Shown in pieces: positions 50,023 through 60,212 of a stretch of DNA of 64,000 nucleotides. Origin of the DNA: Gilliamella sp. wkB308 (lineage in GTDB: Bacteria > Pseudomonadota > Gammaproteobacteria > Enterobacterales > Orbaceae); assembly GCF_001690185.1 (NCBI RefSeq), contig NZ_LZGN01000034.1, positions 124,001 through 188,000 on the forward strand. The letters are read 5' to 3'. Under the pieces are notes generated by a model, which saw only the letters and a program-made list of their open reading frames with translations, did not search any database and was not told the DNA's origin. Numbering within the stretch: the first letter of the stretch is position 1; each line of letters opens with the position of its first letter. The translations under genes were made by a program, and so were the position numbers.

Positions 50023-51930
50023 TTAAAAAGGAAAAAATATAGGTACTAATGCAATATTCACCGCCATAACGAGAAAGGTTAAAGGTACACCGACTTTTAC
50101 AAAGTCACTAAAGCTGTAACCACCTGGCGCAACGACCATGGTTTTTACCGGCGAAGAGACCGGCGTGATAAAAGAAGCGGAGGTCGCAATAGCGACAGTC
50201 ATTGCAAACGGATAAGGTGAATAACCAAATTTTATTGCCAGATCAATTGCAATAGGGGCAATGAGTATTGCTGTAGCCGTATTAGAAATAAAGAGACCAA
50301 CAGTTGAACATAATAAGAAAATGAAGGTTAGCACCATATACGGACTGAAAGAACGTAAATGCACTTCTAACCATGCCGATATGAGCGAAATGCCGCCGGT
50401 TTTATTCAGTGCTAAAGCAAACGGCATCATACCGATGATCAAAATGAGTGTTGGCCAGTGTATCGATTTATAAGCACTATTCATGTCGATGCAGCGTGTT
50501 GCTCCCATTAAAAGACAAGCTATAAGGGCAGCCACGACATTAGGAACAAGTCCCGTTACCATCAATATAATCATAATAGCCAAATTAATTAATGCTGCAA
50601 ACGCTTGAGAACTTGCAGGAGCAACATCATCAATATCCGACGGATAATCTAAAACAACAAAATCATTGGTACGAGTTTGTAATTTTTGTATCGATCCCCA
50701 ATCCCCACATACCAGTAAAGTATCACTCATTTCTAAACGTTCTTGGAATAAGTTATTGGTATCAACAGGGGCATGATTACGCCAAATTCCAATCACGGTT
50801 AAAAAGTATTTTTCTCTAAAATCGATTTCATTGAGCGTTTTGCCACAAAGTGACGATTCAGGTAATAGCGCCACTTCTGCCATGCCAACTTCTTTCACTT
50901 GTTCCGAAAAATATTCACCCCGTAAAACTTTAGGTTCAAGATTATTGGTCGATAAGAATGTTCGATAATCGGCTTCGGAGTGGGACATATCTAATAATAA
51001 AATATCGTTTTCCCGAAATTCTGTTGCCCCATTAACGGGGATTAACACTTTTTGAAATTTGCGCCAACGTTCAATACCAATAACATTGACACCGTGTTCA
51101 CTTCGTAAATGTAGGCCGTCAATAGTACGACCAACAAAAGGCGATCCCGGTAATATTTGTGCACGATGTGCCCGACCAATTAATTTATAATCTCTGATTA
51201 AATCCGTGATTTTTCTTCTTTGTGGCTGGGTATTTGTCGGAGAAACTTGTTGAGCTGTTAATAACCAATTGCGCGTTAATATACAATAAATGACACCAAC
51301 AACAAGCACGCCTAAGCCAATTGGGGTAATAGAGAAAAAGCCGAATTCGGTTAAATTTGCTCGATTTAATTCACTATTAACCACCAAATTTGGTGCGGTT
51401 GCAACTAATGTCATCATGCCACTAATTAAAGCGGCAATACACAGTGGCATCATTAATTTTTTTACATGAATACCCGTATGATTGGCAATACTGATGGCAA
51501 CAGGAATAAAGATAGCGACAACGCCTGTGGAACTCATTATTGAACCCAGTAACGCCACACCGAGCATAATACAGGTAATAATTCGAACATCATTTTTTCC
51601 GGATACTTTAAGAATATATTCGCTCATTTTAAACGAAATGCCAGTACGGACTAAACTTTCACCAATGATAAACAATAACGCAATTAAAATGATATTAGGA
51701 TCACTAAACCCCGAAAACGCTTCAGCAGGCGTTAAAATACCCGTGACTGATATAGCTGTAATGGTTAGCAATGCAATAATATCCATTCTTAATTTGCTGA
51801 ATGAAAACATTAAAATTGCAATCAATAGCAATAAACAAACAGTAATAAGCGGATAATATTCGATAAAGTAATGAGGCAAAAATGCAGTTAAAGAGATTAA
51901 TAAATTTTGCCCGGATGACAAATTTTCCAC
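50023..51930 (-). CDS. DASS/SLC13-type anion transporter with two RCK_C domains
   Basis: 635 aa. N-terminal membrane half (helices about 25-215, GILTPAEAFSGFSDPNIILI, ATAPNLVVNSEL), a central cytosolic part with two TrkA-C/RCK_C domains (about residues 250-440; ILPGSPFVGRTIDGLHLRSE and LLPESSLCGKTLNEIDFREK), and a second membrane half (SNTATAILIAPIAIDLA, ATSASFITPVSSPVKTMV). Such proteins carry sulfate, dicarboxylates or related anions; the substrate cannot be told. Alone, between fmt and poxB. Confidence 0.87.
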   Translation of the reverse strand: MENLSSGQNLLISLTAFLPHYFIEYYPLITVCLLLLIAILMFSFSKLRMDIIALLTITAISVTGILTPAEAFSGFSDPNIILIALLFIIGESLVRTGISFKMSEYILKVSGKNDVRIITCIMLGVALLGSIMSSTGVVAIFIPVAISIANHTGIHVKKLMMPLCIAALISGMMTLVATAPNLVVNSELNRANLTEFGFFSITPIGLGVLVVGVIYCILTRNWLLTAQQVSPTNTQPQRRKITDLIRDYKLIGRAHRAQILPGSPFVGRTIDGLHLRSEHGVNVIGIERWRKFQKVLIPVNGATEFRENDILLLDMSHSEADYRTFLSTNNLEPKVLRGEYFSEQVKEVGMAEVALLPESSLCGKTLNEIDFREKYFLTVIGIWRNHAPVDTNNLFQERLEMSDTLLVCGDWGSIQKLQTRTNDFVVLDYPSDIDDVAPASSQAFAALINLAIMIILMVTGLVPNVVAALIACLLMGATRCIDMNSAYKSIHWPTLILIIGMMPFALALNKTGGISLISAWLEVHLRSFSPYMVLTFIFLLCSTVGLFISNTATAILIAPIAIDLAIKFGYSPYPFAMTVAIATSASFITPVSSPVKTMVVAPGGYSFSDFVKVGVPLTFLVMAVNIALVPIFFPF

Positions 51931-52151
51931 AAAAAGTCACTCTATGAGAACGATTGGATTTTAACCATAATACCTTGATTTATTGTAATAGGGAATATTT
52001 TCCAAAAAAGTTTATTCTCAAAAAAATTAACGAATATTACATTTTTAACATTTTTTGCTTTTTTTTTCATAACCTATTCGCTTTATTAAAACTTAGGTGT
52101 AATTTAGTTAACTTAGATTATTTAATCTGTTAATTGTGTCTAGGAGACAGT

Positions 52152-53873
52152 ATGTCATTAAAAAAATCAGTTGCACAAATTATTATCGAAGTGTTAGAGG
52201 AAGCCGGTGTTAAACACTGTTATGGAATTGTGGGTGATACACTCAATTACATTACTAGTGCCATTAAAAAAAGTGACATTGAGTGGGTGCATGTTCGACA
52301 CGAAGAAGTTGGGGCTTTTGCAGCAGGAGCCGAGGCTTATCTGACTAATCAGCTAACTGCATGTGCAGGTTCTTGTGGGCCAGGAAGCTTACATTTTATC
52401 AATGGTATTTATGAAGCTCAGCGCAATAAAGCACCTGTTATTCTCTTAGCCAGTCAACTGGTTACCTCACAACAAGGAACAGATTTCCCGCAAGAAGTTG
52501 ATTTTGAGTCTGTTTATAAAAATTGTTCTGTCTTTTGCCGTCAAATTAACGATCCTACTCAAGCAAGACAGATTACGACGGCTGCCGTTCAAGCTGCAAT
52601 AAATCAACGTGGCGTTGCTGTTCTGGTTATCCCTTATAATATTAGTTTAGAAAAAGTGGAAGATAAAAGTGGGCATAAAATTTATCATCCTAATCCGATC
52701 ATTCGCCCATCTGATACAGAGCTTGCCCAAATTGCAGAAATCTTAAATAAAAATCAAAAAGTGGCTATTTTTGCCGGACAAGGTGCAAATGGCGCTCATG
52801 ATGAATTAATCGCACTTGCCGAAAAATTGAAATCCCCAATTGTGCATACATCAAGAGGTAAGGATTTTGTCGAATACAATAACCCTTACAATGTTGGTAT
52901 GACGGGCATGTTTGGCGTTGAGTCAGGATTAACCGCCATTAAAGAGTGTGATGTGCTGCTAATGTTAGGCGCTGATTTTGCATGGTCTCAATTCTATCCA
53001 AATGATGCCACCATTATTCAAGTTGATATCGATGCAACTCACCTTGGTCGACGTCATCCAGTGAGTGTGGGTGTTGTCGGGAGTAGTCAACCTACTTTGG
53101 TGGCATTAATCCCTTTAGTTGAAGAAAAACATGATGCTGCATTTTTAGAAAAATGTCGCCAATTATATGTGAAAGCAATGGATAAATTAAACAAAAAAGC
53201 CATGCCTTCAAAATCAATGATTCATCCGCAATATTTAACGGAATTAGTTGATAAATATGCTAATGATGATGCCGTTCTTTGTGCTGATGTGGGTTCAGCA
53301 ATGGTTTGGGCTTGTCGACACTTTAATACTAATGGAAAAAGACGCACAGTCATTAGTTTAAAACATGGAACTATGGCTAATGCTATGCCACAAGCTTTAG
53401 GCGTACAAAAAGCTTTTCCTAACCGACAAGTGATAACGTTATCGGGTGATGGTGGTATTAGTATGCTATTAGGGGATTTACTGACGACTATTCAAGAACA
53501 GTTACCGATAAAAATTATTGTATTAAATAACAGCTCTCTCAACTTTGTCGAATTAGAGCAAAAAGTAGAAGGAATTGTGGATCATTATACCGATTTACAT
53601 AATCCAGACTTTGCTAAAGTAGCTAGTGCAATGGGGCTGTTTTCGATCAGAGTCGAAGATTCAGATTTACTTGAAGCAGCGATGCAATCATTTTTAGCTC
53701 ATTCTGGACCTGCCTTATTAGATGTCAAAACAAGTGCTAATGAGCTGGTTATGCCACCGGAAATTCAAGCATCGCAAGTGATGGGAATGGCGCTATATAG
53801 TGTCAAAGCATCATTGAGCGGCAAAATGGGCGATGTTGTAAATTTATTAGTGGATAATTTTGTTAAAAAATAA
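52152..53873 (+). CDS. poxB: PoxB-type pyruvate:quinone oxidoreductase
   Basis: 573 aa from the ATG at 52152 (RBS TAGGAGA); E. coli PoxB is 572 aa. ThDP enzyme: catalytic Glu in HVRHEEVGAFAAGAEAYLTN, cofactor motif SGDGGISMLLGDLLTTIQEQ to NN, central FAD-binding domain (VAIFAGQGANGAHDEL, GADFAWSQFYP), and a C-terminal tail for membrane binding (SLSGKMGDVVNLLVDNF). Oxidises pyruvate to acetate and CO2, passing electrons to ubiquinone. In E. coli it is RpoS-dependent. Confidence 0.94.
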   Translation: MSLKKSVAQIIIEVLEEAGVKHCYGIVGDTLNYITSAIKKSDIEWVHVRHEEVGAFAAGAEAYLTNQLTACAGSCGPGSLHFINGIYEAQRNKAPVILLASQLVTSQQGTDFPQEVDFESVYKNCSVFCRQINDPTQARQITTAAVQAAINQRGVAVLVIPYNISLEKVEDKSGHKIYHPNPIIRPSDTELAQIAEILNKNQKVAIFAGQGANGAHDELIALAEKLKSPIVHTSRGKDFVEYNNPYNVGMTGMFGVESGLTAIKECDVLLMLGADFAWSQFYPNDATIIQVDIDATHLGRRHPVSVGVVGSSQPTLVALIPLVEEKHDAAFLEKCRQLYVKAMDKLNKKAMPSKSMIHPQYLTELVDKYANDDAVLCADVGSAMVWACRHFNTNGKRRTVISLKHGTMANAMPQALGVQKAFPNRQVITLSGDGGISMLLGDLLTTIQEQLPIKIIVLNNSSLNFVELEQKVEGIVDHYTDLHNPDFAKVASAMGLFSIRVEDSDLLEAAMQSFLAHSGPALLDVKTSANELVMPPEIQASQVMGMALYSVKASLSGKMGDVVNLLVDNFVKK

Positions 53874-53891
53874 TTTTAAATTATCTCGATT

Positions 53892-53916
53892 ATTCTGCCG
53901 ATATAATCGGCAGAAT
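53892..53916. terminator. bidirectional terminator poxB/gntK
   Basis: 11-bp perfect stem ATTCTGCCGAT / ATCGGCAGAAT, 3-nt loop, between convergent genes; T-run weak. Confidence 0.65.
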
Positions 53917-53966
53917 AGTTGCTGGTACATTGTCAAATGATTGACAATCATTGCTTTGAGTGTTGT

Positions 53967-54494
53967 TTAGCTGTTACAGATTTTCTGTATGATACATTCG
54001 GTATCACTGACTACCTTGGCCAAAGGTTGTTCGATATTAACGGTATAAACATCTTTTTCATCTTGTGATGGTTCTTCTAAGGTATCAAATTGGGATTGTA
54101 ACATTCCCGATTTTTGATAATGACCTTGACGTTCAGCTAAACGGTTTGCAATGACCTCAAACCCGCCTTTTAAATAAATAAAATGAATATTCTTATTTTC
54201 GCCTCGAATAACATCTCGGTATTGTTTTTTTAACGCTGAGCAGATAATAATTGAAATAGGATTAACATTACTCATGGCAAATACTGCATCACTAATTAAA
54301 CGAAGCCACGGCATTCTGTCTTCATCATTTAGGGGCATACCACTGCGCATTTTTAAAATATTGGCTTTAGGATGTAAAAAATCACCATCTAAAAAAGCAG
54401 CATCAAAATCATAAGCCACATGTTTGGCAACAGCTGATTTGCCACTTCCTGATACTCCCATTAATACAAACACCTGTTGAGTTTTTTGTGACAC
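53967..54494 (-). CDS. gntK: gluconokinase (GntK/IdnK type)
   Basis: 175 aa. Walker A LMGVSGSGKSAVAKHVA, DGDFLHPKANILKMRSGMPL, NDEDRMPWL, CSALKKQYRD, and a SGMLQSQFDTLEEP segment, all typical of gluconokinases. Phosphorylates gluconate to 6-phosphogluconate for the pentose phosphate/Entner-Doudoroff paths. No gluconate permease is beside it. Candidate CRP box upstream. Confidence 0.92.
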   Translation of the reverse strand: MSQKTQQVFVLMGVSGSGKSAVAKHVAYDFDAAFLDGDFLHPKANILKMRSGMPLNDEDRMPWLRLISDAVFAMSNVNPISIIICSALKKQYRDVIRGENKNIHFIYLKGGFEVIANRLAERQGHYQKSGMLQSQFDTLEEPSQDEKDVYTVNIEQPLAKVVSDTECIIQKICNS

Positions 54495-55044
54495 AATGAC
54501 CTCTAACCTATCCGTTTTTTATCAATAACATTCTGAGTATTTTAATGATATTTTCAATATCGAGAACGCGCTTTTGTGATGAAGATCATGAACTATATTA
54601 TGCCAAATCATAAAAATTATCATAATCAATTTCAAATTTTACTTAAAACATAGATTTCGATCACAAAATAATAATTGCTATTTGCTTTTGATTTCGAAAG
54701 TATTATTAAAAAAATGAAGAAAGGCAATAAGGGTGATGATCCAAGACATAATATGCAACCAGCAAATTAGCGATGGCAAAATTGTGGAAGTGCAGGAAAA
54801 TTATAATAGACAAGTATGGTGAATTAACTTGAAATGAGCGTTAATTTATGACACTGGCATTCACTTACTGTCAGTTAATAACGGAGGGATTTATTGTTAC
54901 TAAAAGTGATTTTCATAGTTATAATCGTAAACTCATTTTATTTTTACGCATTGAGTGACTCACGGTTAACATCAAAATATATCGTTAGGATTTGATATCG
55001 TGTGCTTAAGTGACTTTTTAAGCACACCATCGATAAAATTAATG
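54495..55044. promoter_or_regulatory. 550-bp gap upstream of gntK with candidate CRP boxes
   Basis: TGTGA-tgaaga-TCATG at 54575-54590 (about 80 bp before gntK) fits the CRP pattern TGTGA-N6-TCACA with two mismatches. A weaker one (minus-strand TGTGA-tcgaaa-TCTAT) lies at about 54650-54665. No GntR-like operator (ATGTTAC-type) was seen. At 55000-55027 a stem GTGTGCTTAA / TTAAGCACAC with an 8-nt loop follows agp on the minus strand. No open frame is convincing in this gap. Confidence 0.45.
55000..55027 (-). terminator. probable agp terminator
   Basis: 10-bp stem GTGTGCTTAA / TTAAGCACAC, loop of 8, 17 nt beyond the agp stop. No T-run directly after it. Confidence 0.5.
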
Positions 55045-56304
55045 CTATTGGGTGAGATGATTCAGTACTTGTTTGAACGTTGAAAATGAACAAAATCCAT
55101 TAGCATTAATAGGACAATTTTCCATTTCTAATACGACTTTATGCGGTGGGTTTTGACGGTTTAATTGTACTAAGTCACGGATCTGATCGGTGGATTGATA
55201 AAAATATTCAATTTTCATCAATGCTTTGCCATTGTGATTATTACGCCATTTTTGAAAGACAATTTTTCCACCAATAGGTGTGGTTTCAAACTGCTCTGGT
55301 AACGTGTAATGCTTAATTTTAATTGTTGAAAGGAGGGAGGCAACATTTGAATCATGTCCCACTAACAGCGTAAATTTAGGATGTGCTTCATTCTCTGAAA
55401 AAGTGTGATTGATATAATCAACTAATTTTGCTGACACCTGTTTTGCCACAACGGGCGATCCAAATAAAACGCTATTGTAATGCTCTTTGATCGCAACTAA
55501 CTGTTCGAATTGTTGTTTATCCTTTATCTGCCCCCAAGCAATATCATGTAAAGGCGATCCTTCATAATATTGTAAGATAAATGCATCAGCAATAGAAGTT
55601 CCGGTACGAAGAGCGCCTGTTATGCCAGGTTCTTTGCCTTTTTCAATAATAAGCTCGGTGGGTAAATGCGCAAAATCACACTGTTTATGTGTAATACAAT
55701 TGGTTGAATTAGGGTAATTTAGGATAGTTGACAAGTTTTGATACGCTTTACCCAGTTTTTCATTCAGCCCTTCAATACCTTTGGTATCGGCAGTTTGGTT
55801 AATTGAATTGATTGCCGCCTGTTTAAAGGCTGAACTATTATCATCAATGACAGGAAAAAATAGCGGATCCATGGTGCCAAGTTTTTCTTTATGGATAATC
55901 GGCACAAGACAACCTGGAAAAGCACCTACCGCAAAAAACTGTCCGGTGGCAATTGTACGTTGCAAACTATTGGTATAAATATAAACGTCATCGTCGTTTG
56001 GACAACGATCCTCGTTTAATAATTTGTTATCGACTAACCATTGACTGAAATAGTGACCAAAATAGCTTTCTAATGCCCCACCATGAGTCGTTAAATAACT
56101 TGCTGGCGTATCCCATTGCGGCCATTGATTGGGCGTGACTTTACCCAACGTACTATTAGGGCTAGCTAACGGTGCTCGCAAACCATGGCGACTAAAAACA
56201 ACAACTTGTTCTAATGTATAATCGTTCTCTGTTTCTGTAGCCGGTACATTGAAAGATAAAATAGCTGTTAACGCTACGAATCCCTTTAATATTATCTTTT
56301 TCAT
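55045..56304 (-). CDS. agp: Agp, periplasmic glucose-1-phosphatase (histidine acid phosphatase)
   Basis: 419 aa from the ATG at 56304 (RBS GGAGA); the in-frame extension upstream is unsupported. Signal peptide MKKIILKGFVALTAILSFNV, catalytic RHGLRAP (about residue 39), and the proton donor pair HDSN in LVGHDSNVASLL. TPIGGKIVFQKW and QYYEGSPLHDIAWGQIK follow E. coli Agp closely. Hydrolyses glucose-1-phosphate outside the membrane. Reads out from the aga cluster on the same strand, 78 bp after the deacetylase. Confidence 0.92.
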   Translation of the reverse strand: MKKIILKGFVALTAILSFNVPATETENDYTLEQVVVFSRHGLRAPLASPNSTLGKVTPNQWPQWDTPASYLTTHGGALESYFGHYFSQWLVDNKLLNEDRCPNDDDVYIYTNSLQRTIATGQFFAVGAFPGCLVPIIHKEKLGTMDPLFFPVIDDNSSAFKQAAINSINQTADTKGIEGLNEKLGKAYQNLSTILNYPNSTNCITHKQCDFAHLPTELIIEKGKEPGITGALRTGTSIADAFILQYYEGSPLHDIAWGQIKDKQQFEQLVAIKEHYNSVLFGSPVVAKQVSAKLVDYINHTFSENEAHPKFTLLVGHDSNVASLLSTIKIKHYTLPEQFETTPIGGKIVFQKWRNNHNGKALMKIEYFYQSTDQIRDLVQLNRQNPPHKVVLEMENCPINANGFCSFSTFKQVLNHLTQ

Positions 56305-56381
56305 TTGATCTCCTAATTTGCTTAAATAAAAACTCAACCGCTATTAATGATGAGTTATTATTCAGGCATTTTCCATATTTA

Positions 56382-57557
56382 TTAAACTTGTTTTGAGTGA
56401 GTGATATATTGTTCGTTGAATTGATTAGATTGATAAACGATATTGCCCTTGACTAAAGTTGCAATCAATTGATTTTGTTCGTTAAGAACAACCAAATTAG
56501 CGATTTTATCTGGCGCAATGCTACCCAAAGTGTTGTCTATACCTAATGCTTTGGCTGGGTAATAACTACCATGTAGCCAAGCCTTATCAAAAGAAATACT
56601 GGTAAAGCTTGCCAAATTATTAACTGCACAATCAAGGGTTAATGTGCTACCTGCCAAACTTCCATCATCGGTTCGAACGACATTATCTTTCATATGCACT
56701 TGCAATTGACCTAGATAATAGTCACCATTAGGCATACCCGTTGCGCGCATGGCATCGGTGATCAACAGTAAATTTTCTCCACAACACTGATGAGCAATCG
56801 CAACCGCAGCAGGATGTACATGGTGACCATCAACAATGATTTCGGTTTGGCAATGATCTACGCTAAGTGCTGCGCCAACTACACCAGGATTACGATGATG
56901 TAATCCAGACATGCCATTATAGCAATGCACTACGCCACTTGCGCCTGCTAAAAGCGCGGCTTTTGTTGTTTGATAATCTGCATTGGTATGCCCAATCATG
57001 ACCCGAATATTTTGATGACGTAACCATTTGATAATGGCTAAAGCATTCGGATACTCGGGTGCTAAAGCGATACACTTTAACGTTCCTTCGGCTAAGGCTA
57101 GCCATTTTTCAATTAGAGTGCGATCGGGAGCTTGCAGTAATTCTTCTGGGTGGGCACCTTTATGAATAGCATTAAAAAAAGGGCCTTCCAGATAAGAACC
57201 TAACAAGGTTGCGCCTGTTACGCCTTGCTGGATGCTGTTCTTTACTTGTCGTAGTGCGGCTTCGATTTTGTCATGGCTTTCTGTCACCGTCGTTGCCAAA
57301 AAAGCACCTACTCCATGTTGGGCTAAAAAATTGCTCATGGTATTGAGTGATTCATGGGTTGCATCCATAGTATCGGCGCCCATGACACCATGAATGTGCG
57401 TATCAATCAGTGCCGGTAATAGTTTGATTTGATTAGGACACGGTTTATCACTTGGTATGATATCCGTGATGATTCCGTTTTGAATGGTGACAATGACATT
57501 ATCAAGCCAGCCAACCGGTGTTAACACTTGTTTGGCGTGGATTTGCTTAAATTCCAT
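56382..57557 (-). CDS. agaA: N-acetylgalactosamine/glucosamine-6-phosphate deacetylase (AgaA/NagA)
   Basis: 391 aa from the ATG at 57557 (MEFKQIHAKQVLTPVGWLDN), with GAGGAG 7 nt upstream, overlapping the agaF stop. Amidohydrolase: DTHIHGVMGADTMDA, GSYLEGPFFNAIHKGAH, MIGHTNADY, VVHCYNGMSGLHHRNPG, LLITDAMRATGM. Removes the acetyl group from amino-sugar-6-phosphate. The context (agaR/agaS and GalNAc-type PTS) favours AgaA over NagA. Confidence 0.88.
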   Translation of the reverse strand: MEFKQIHAKQVLTPVGWLDNVIVTIQNGIITDIIPSDKPCPNQIKLLPALIDTHIHGVMGADTMDATHESLNTMSNFLAQHGVGAFLATTVTESHDKIEAALRQVKNSIQQGVTGATLLGSYLEGPFFNAIHKGAHPEELLQAPDRTLIEKWLALAEGTLKCIALAPEYPNALAIIKWLRHQNIRVMIGHTNADYQTTKAALLAGASGVVHCYNGMSGLHHRNPGVVGAALSVDHCQTEIIVDGHHVHPAAVAIAHQCCGENLLLITDAMRATGMPNGDYYLGQLQVHMKDNVVRTDDGSLAGSTLTLDCAVNNLASFTSISFDKAWLHGSYYPAKALGIDNTLGSIAPDKIANLVVLNEQNQLIATLVKGNIVYQSNQFNEQYITHSKQV

Positions 57558-57984
57558 CAGAACACTCCTCATTTTTAGGTGATTTTTTTTGGTGCTCGTG
57601 CCATAAGCTCGTTATCGCTCTTTGCCCATTTTCAATGGTTTCTTGACGAATTGTTGCTAAGTCCAGATCCTCTCGCTGTAATAATATTTCAAGTAATAAT
57701 GGCAGATTAGTCCCACTTATCACTTCCATATTATTATATTGATAACTCAACATGGCGGCTAGTCGAAAAGGCGAACCACCAACAATATCTGTCAAACATA
57801 TCACACCTTGACCACGATCACACTGTTTTAATGCCGTATTTAACTGTTCTGCTAATTGTTCGCTACTCATGCCATCAGTAAAATTAACGGCATTAAATTG
57901 TGTTTGTTCACCAATGATTTGTGTTGCCGCTTCAAAAAGTCCGGTAGCAAAGCTACCATGACCTGTTAATATTACGCCTAACAT
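57547..57984 (-). CDS. agaF: mannose-family PTS, EIIA (AgaF)
   Basis: 145 aa. The phosphorylated His is residue 9 in MLGVILTGHGSFATGLFEAA; TDIVGGSPFRLAAML is the other family signature. Accepts phosphate from HPr and gives it to the EIIB partner. Stop lies 11 nt inside the deacetylase start. Confidence 0.9.
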   Translation of the reverse strand: MLGVILTGHGSFATGLFEAATQIIGEQTQFNAVNFTDGMSSEQLAEQLNTALKQCDRGQGVICLTDIVGGSPFRLAAMLSYQYNNMEVISGTNLPLLLEILLQREDLDLATIRQETIENGQRAITSLWHEHQKKSPKNEECSDGI

Positions 57985-57993
57985 AAATTTCCT

Positions 57994-58890
57994 CTATAAA
58001 AGTCCCACTAATTTGCCCACCACACCAATAATCACCGTTAACCCAATTAATTTAACGGGTGAAAAGTTACGTTTCATCAAGTAATAAATAGTTAATGTAA
58101 ATCCAAGTGGTAACAAATTCGGCATTAGTTTATCGAGCACATCCGCTTGTAACGCAATATGCGCTTGACCCGCATTAATTTCTAACGGCGTTGAAAAATG
58201 CACATAAGAAGCAACCAGTGCACCAATAACAGTCATACCAACAATGGAGGCCGCATGTGAAATACGCTTAGTATGGGATTTTAATAAAGGTAACGCACTG
58301 GTACCTGCATGATAACCATAATGAGCAAGTCCAAAACGTAGACCGAAATGGACTAAATTGAACATTAACAAGAAAATGATCGGACCAAACAGACTTCCTT
58401 CTAAAGCTAATGAGGCGCCAATCCCTGCGCAGATTGGTAATAAGGTGAGCCAAAATAGCGCATCACCGATTCCGCCTAATGGTCCCATTAAGGCAACTTT
58501 TACCGCCCGGATAGTCGATATGTTTTCTTTTCCTTTTTCCATGGCTAAGACTAAACCAGATAAAAAGGTCGCATCGAAAGGATGAACATTGATAAATTCC
58601 ATATGCATGTGCATAGAATTTTTTAGATCATCCTTATTTTTATGAATTTTACGTAGTGCAGGTAATACGGTAAAAAGCCAACCGCCAGCTTGCATACGTT
58701 CGTAATTAAATGATGCTTGCAACGCCAGTGAGCGAAACGCCATTCGGTTTATATCACCTTTAGTTAGTGTGACATCTTGACTTTGGTCGGTAAACGTATC
58801 TGTCGAGACTTTGCTTGTGGCAAGTGCTTGTGCCATACGTTTTTCTTCTTTATCTGCCATTTTTTTGTCATGATCATCATTAAATTCCAT
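57994..58890 (-). CDS. agaE: mannose-family PTS, EIID (AgaE)
   Basis: 298 aa. Cytoplasmic N-terminus (MEFNDDHDKKMADKEEKRMA), then SLALQASFNYERMQAGGWLF and MGPLGGIGDALFWLTLLPI, the EIID signatures; C-terminal membrane helices. Forms the sugar channel with EIIC. Start overlaps the agaW stop by 11 nt. Confidence 0.9.
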   Translation of the reverse strand: MEFNDDHDKKMADKEEKRMAQALATSKVSTDTFTDQSQDVTLTKGDINRMAFRSLALQASFNYERMQAGGWLFTVLPALRKIHKNKDDLKNSMHMHMEFINVHPFDATFLSGLVLAMEKGKENISTIRAVKVALMGPLGGIGDALFWLTLLPICAGIGASLALEGSLFGPIIFLLMFNLVHFGLRFGLAHYGYHAGTSALPLLKSHTKRISHAASIVGMTVIGALVASYVHFSTPLEINAGQAHIALQADVLDKLMPNLLPLGFTLTIYYLMKRNFSPVKLIGLTVIIGVVGKLVGLL

Positions 58891-59662
58891 CTTCTACCTC
58901 CACTGAAGTTGCGCTTACAGATTTGTTACTGTCATTGTTATCACGGCTATAATTATAGAAATCAATCATTGCAATGGCTAAAGCACCTAATGCAATTGCT
59001 AAAATAGGTAAATTAAGATAGGTCACCCCCAGAAAACCTAAGATAAAGTAGGCAACATACGTTTTCTTCATCATAATCTTCATTAGCATTGCAAAACCAA
59101 TTGCTGGCATCATTCCGCCCGCGACACTAAGCCCATCTAATAACCATTTAGGTGATTTTTCAACTAATGCGGTTGCTGCATCAGCACCAAAATAGATAGG
59201 TAAAAATGCGACAATGAAATAGAAACAAAATAGAATTATCATCCCCAGATAGTTTACCCACTCAATACCTTTAAAATTGAGCTGATCAACATAGCGATCA
59301 CATTTATGCATCATTGGCGAATAGAATGTAAATAAAAGAGTAATACAACCTTGTACCGCTATGGCAAAGGGAACCGCTATCCCAATGGCAACTTTAGGCT
59401 CGGTGTGCGTTAAAATTGCAAAACTGGTACCAATCACGCCGCCTATAACCACATTCGGTGGTTGTGCGCCGGCGAGTGGAACCATGCCCATCCAGACCAG
59501 TTCCAACGAGCCACCCACATATAAACCTGTTTTTACATCACCCAAAATCAAACCAACTAACGGTCCAATAACGATTGGTCTGTGTAAATGCGTAAGTCCG
59601 TCAAATAAGTCTACGCCAGCAATACCGGCTAGCAGTCCTATTAATAAAGCATCCATTAACAT
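58880..59662 (-). CDS. agaW: mannose-family PTS, EIIC (AgaW)
   Basis: 260 aa, about seven membrane helices (MLMDALLIGLLAGIAGVDLF, GGSLELVWMGMVPLAGAQPP, TSFAILTHTEPKVAIGIAVP). Sugar-translocating subunit. The AQPPN motif is typical of mannose-family EIIC. A Glu/Val-rich tail (SVEVEDGI) ends it. Confidence 0.9.
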   Translation of the reverse strand: MLMDALLIGLLAGIAGVDLFDGLTHLHRPIVIGPLVGLILGDVKTGLYVGGSLELVWMGMVPLAGAQPPNVVIGGVIGTSFAILTHTEPKVAIGIAVPFAIAVQGCITLLFTFYSPMMHKCDRYVDQLNFKGIEWVNYLGMIILFCFYFIVAFLPIYFGADAATALVEKSPKWLLDGLSVAGGMMPAIGFAMLMKIMMKKTYVAYFILGFLGVTYLNLPILAIALGALAIAMIDFYNYSRDNNDSNKSVSATSVEVEDGI

Positions 59663-59677
59663 AATTTGCTCCTCTTG

Positions 59678-60169
59678 CTATGATGATAGATTGAGTAAAT
59701 CCGCTATTTTTTCGCCAGATTCATCTGGTACACGGCGAACTTCGCAAGTAACGCCTAACTTTTCCAGCTCGTTAAAAGCAGCGATATCATTGTCATCAAC
59801 GGATACCGTTTTATGGATCTGTTTTTTCCCTTCAGAAAAGTGCATATTGCCAACATTGACAAATTTAATTGGTACACCACCTTTAACAAGAGTTAGAACG
59901 TCTTGGGGTGTTTTACAAACAATAAAGATTTTTTGACGTTCAGCGGCTTTGCCAATAATGTCGATAGTTTTTTGTAAGGTGAAATAACGGGTTTGAATTC
60001 CTTCTGCAATAACCATATCCATCAGATTTTGTTGTACCGGATCTTGCGCAGCGCTGTCATTGGCAACTAATAAAAGATTAGCGCCAAGTGCATTCACCCA
60101 AGTCACACCAACTTGACCATGAACTAAGCGGTTATCAATACGTGTCATAAGAATATTAGGAGTACTCAT
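59678..60169 (-). CDS. agaV: mannose-family PTS, EIIB (AgaV)
   Basis: 163 aa. The phosphorylated His is residue 17 in RIDNRLVHGQVGVTWVNALG. Passes phosphate from EIIA to the incoming sugar. Cytoplasmic; 15 bp before EIIC. Substrate by context: GalNAc or galactosamine. Confidence 0.9.
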   Translation of the reverse strand: MSTPNILMTRIDNRLVHGQVGVTWVNALGANLLLVANDSAAQDPVQQNLMDMVIAEGIQTRYFTLQKTIDIIGKAAERQKIFIVCKTPQDVLTLVKGGVPIKFVNVGNMHFSEGKKQIHKTVSVDDNDIAAFNELEKLGVTCEVRRVPDESGEKIADLLNLSS

Positions 60170-60212
60170 ATTTTTATATCCTTTTATTTAAAGGTTTAAT
60201 CGGATTGATGAC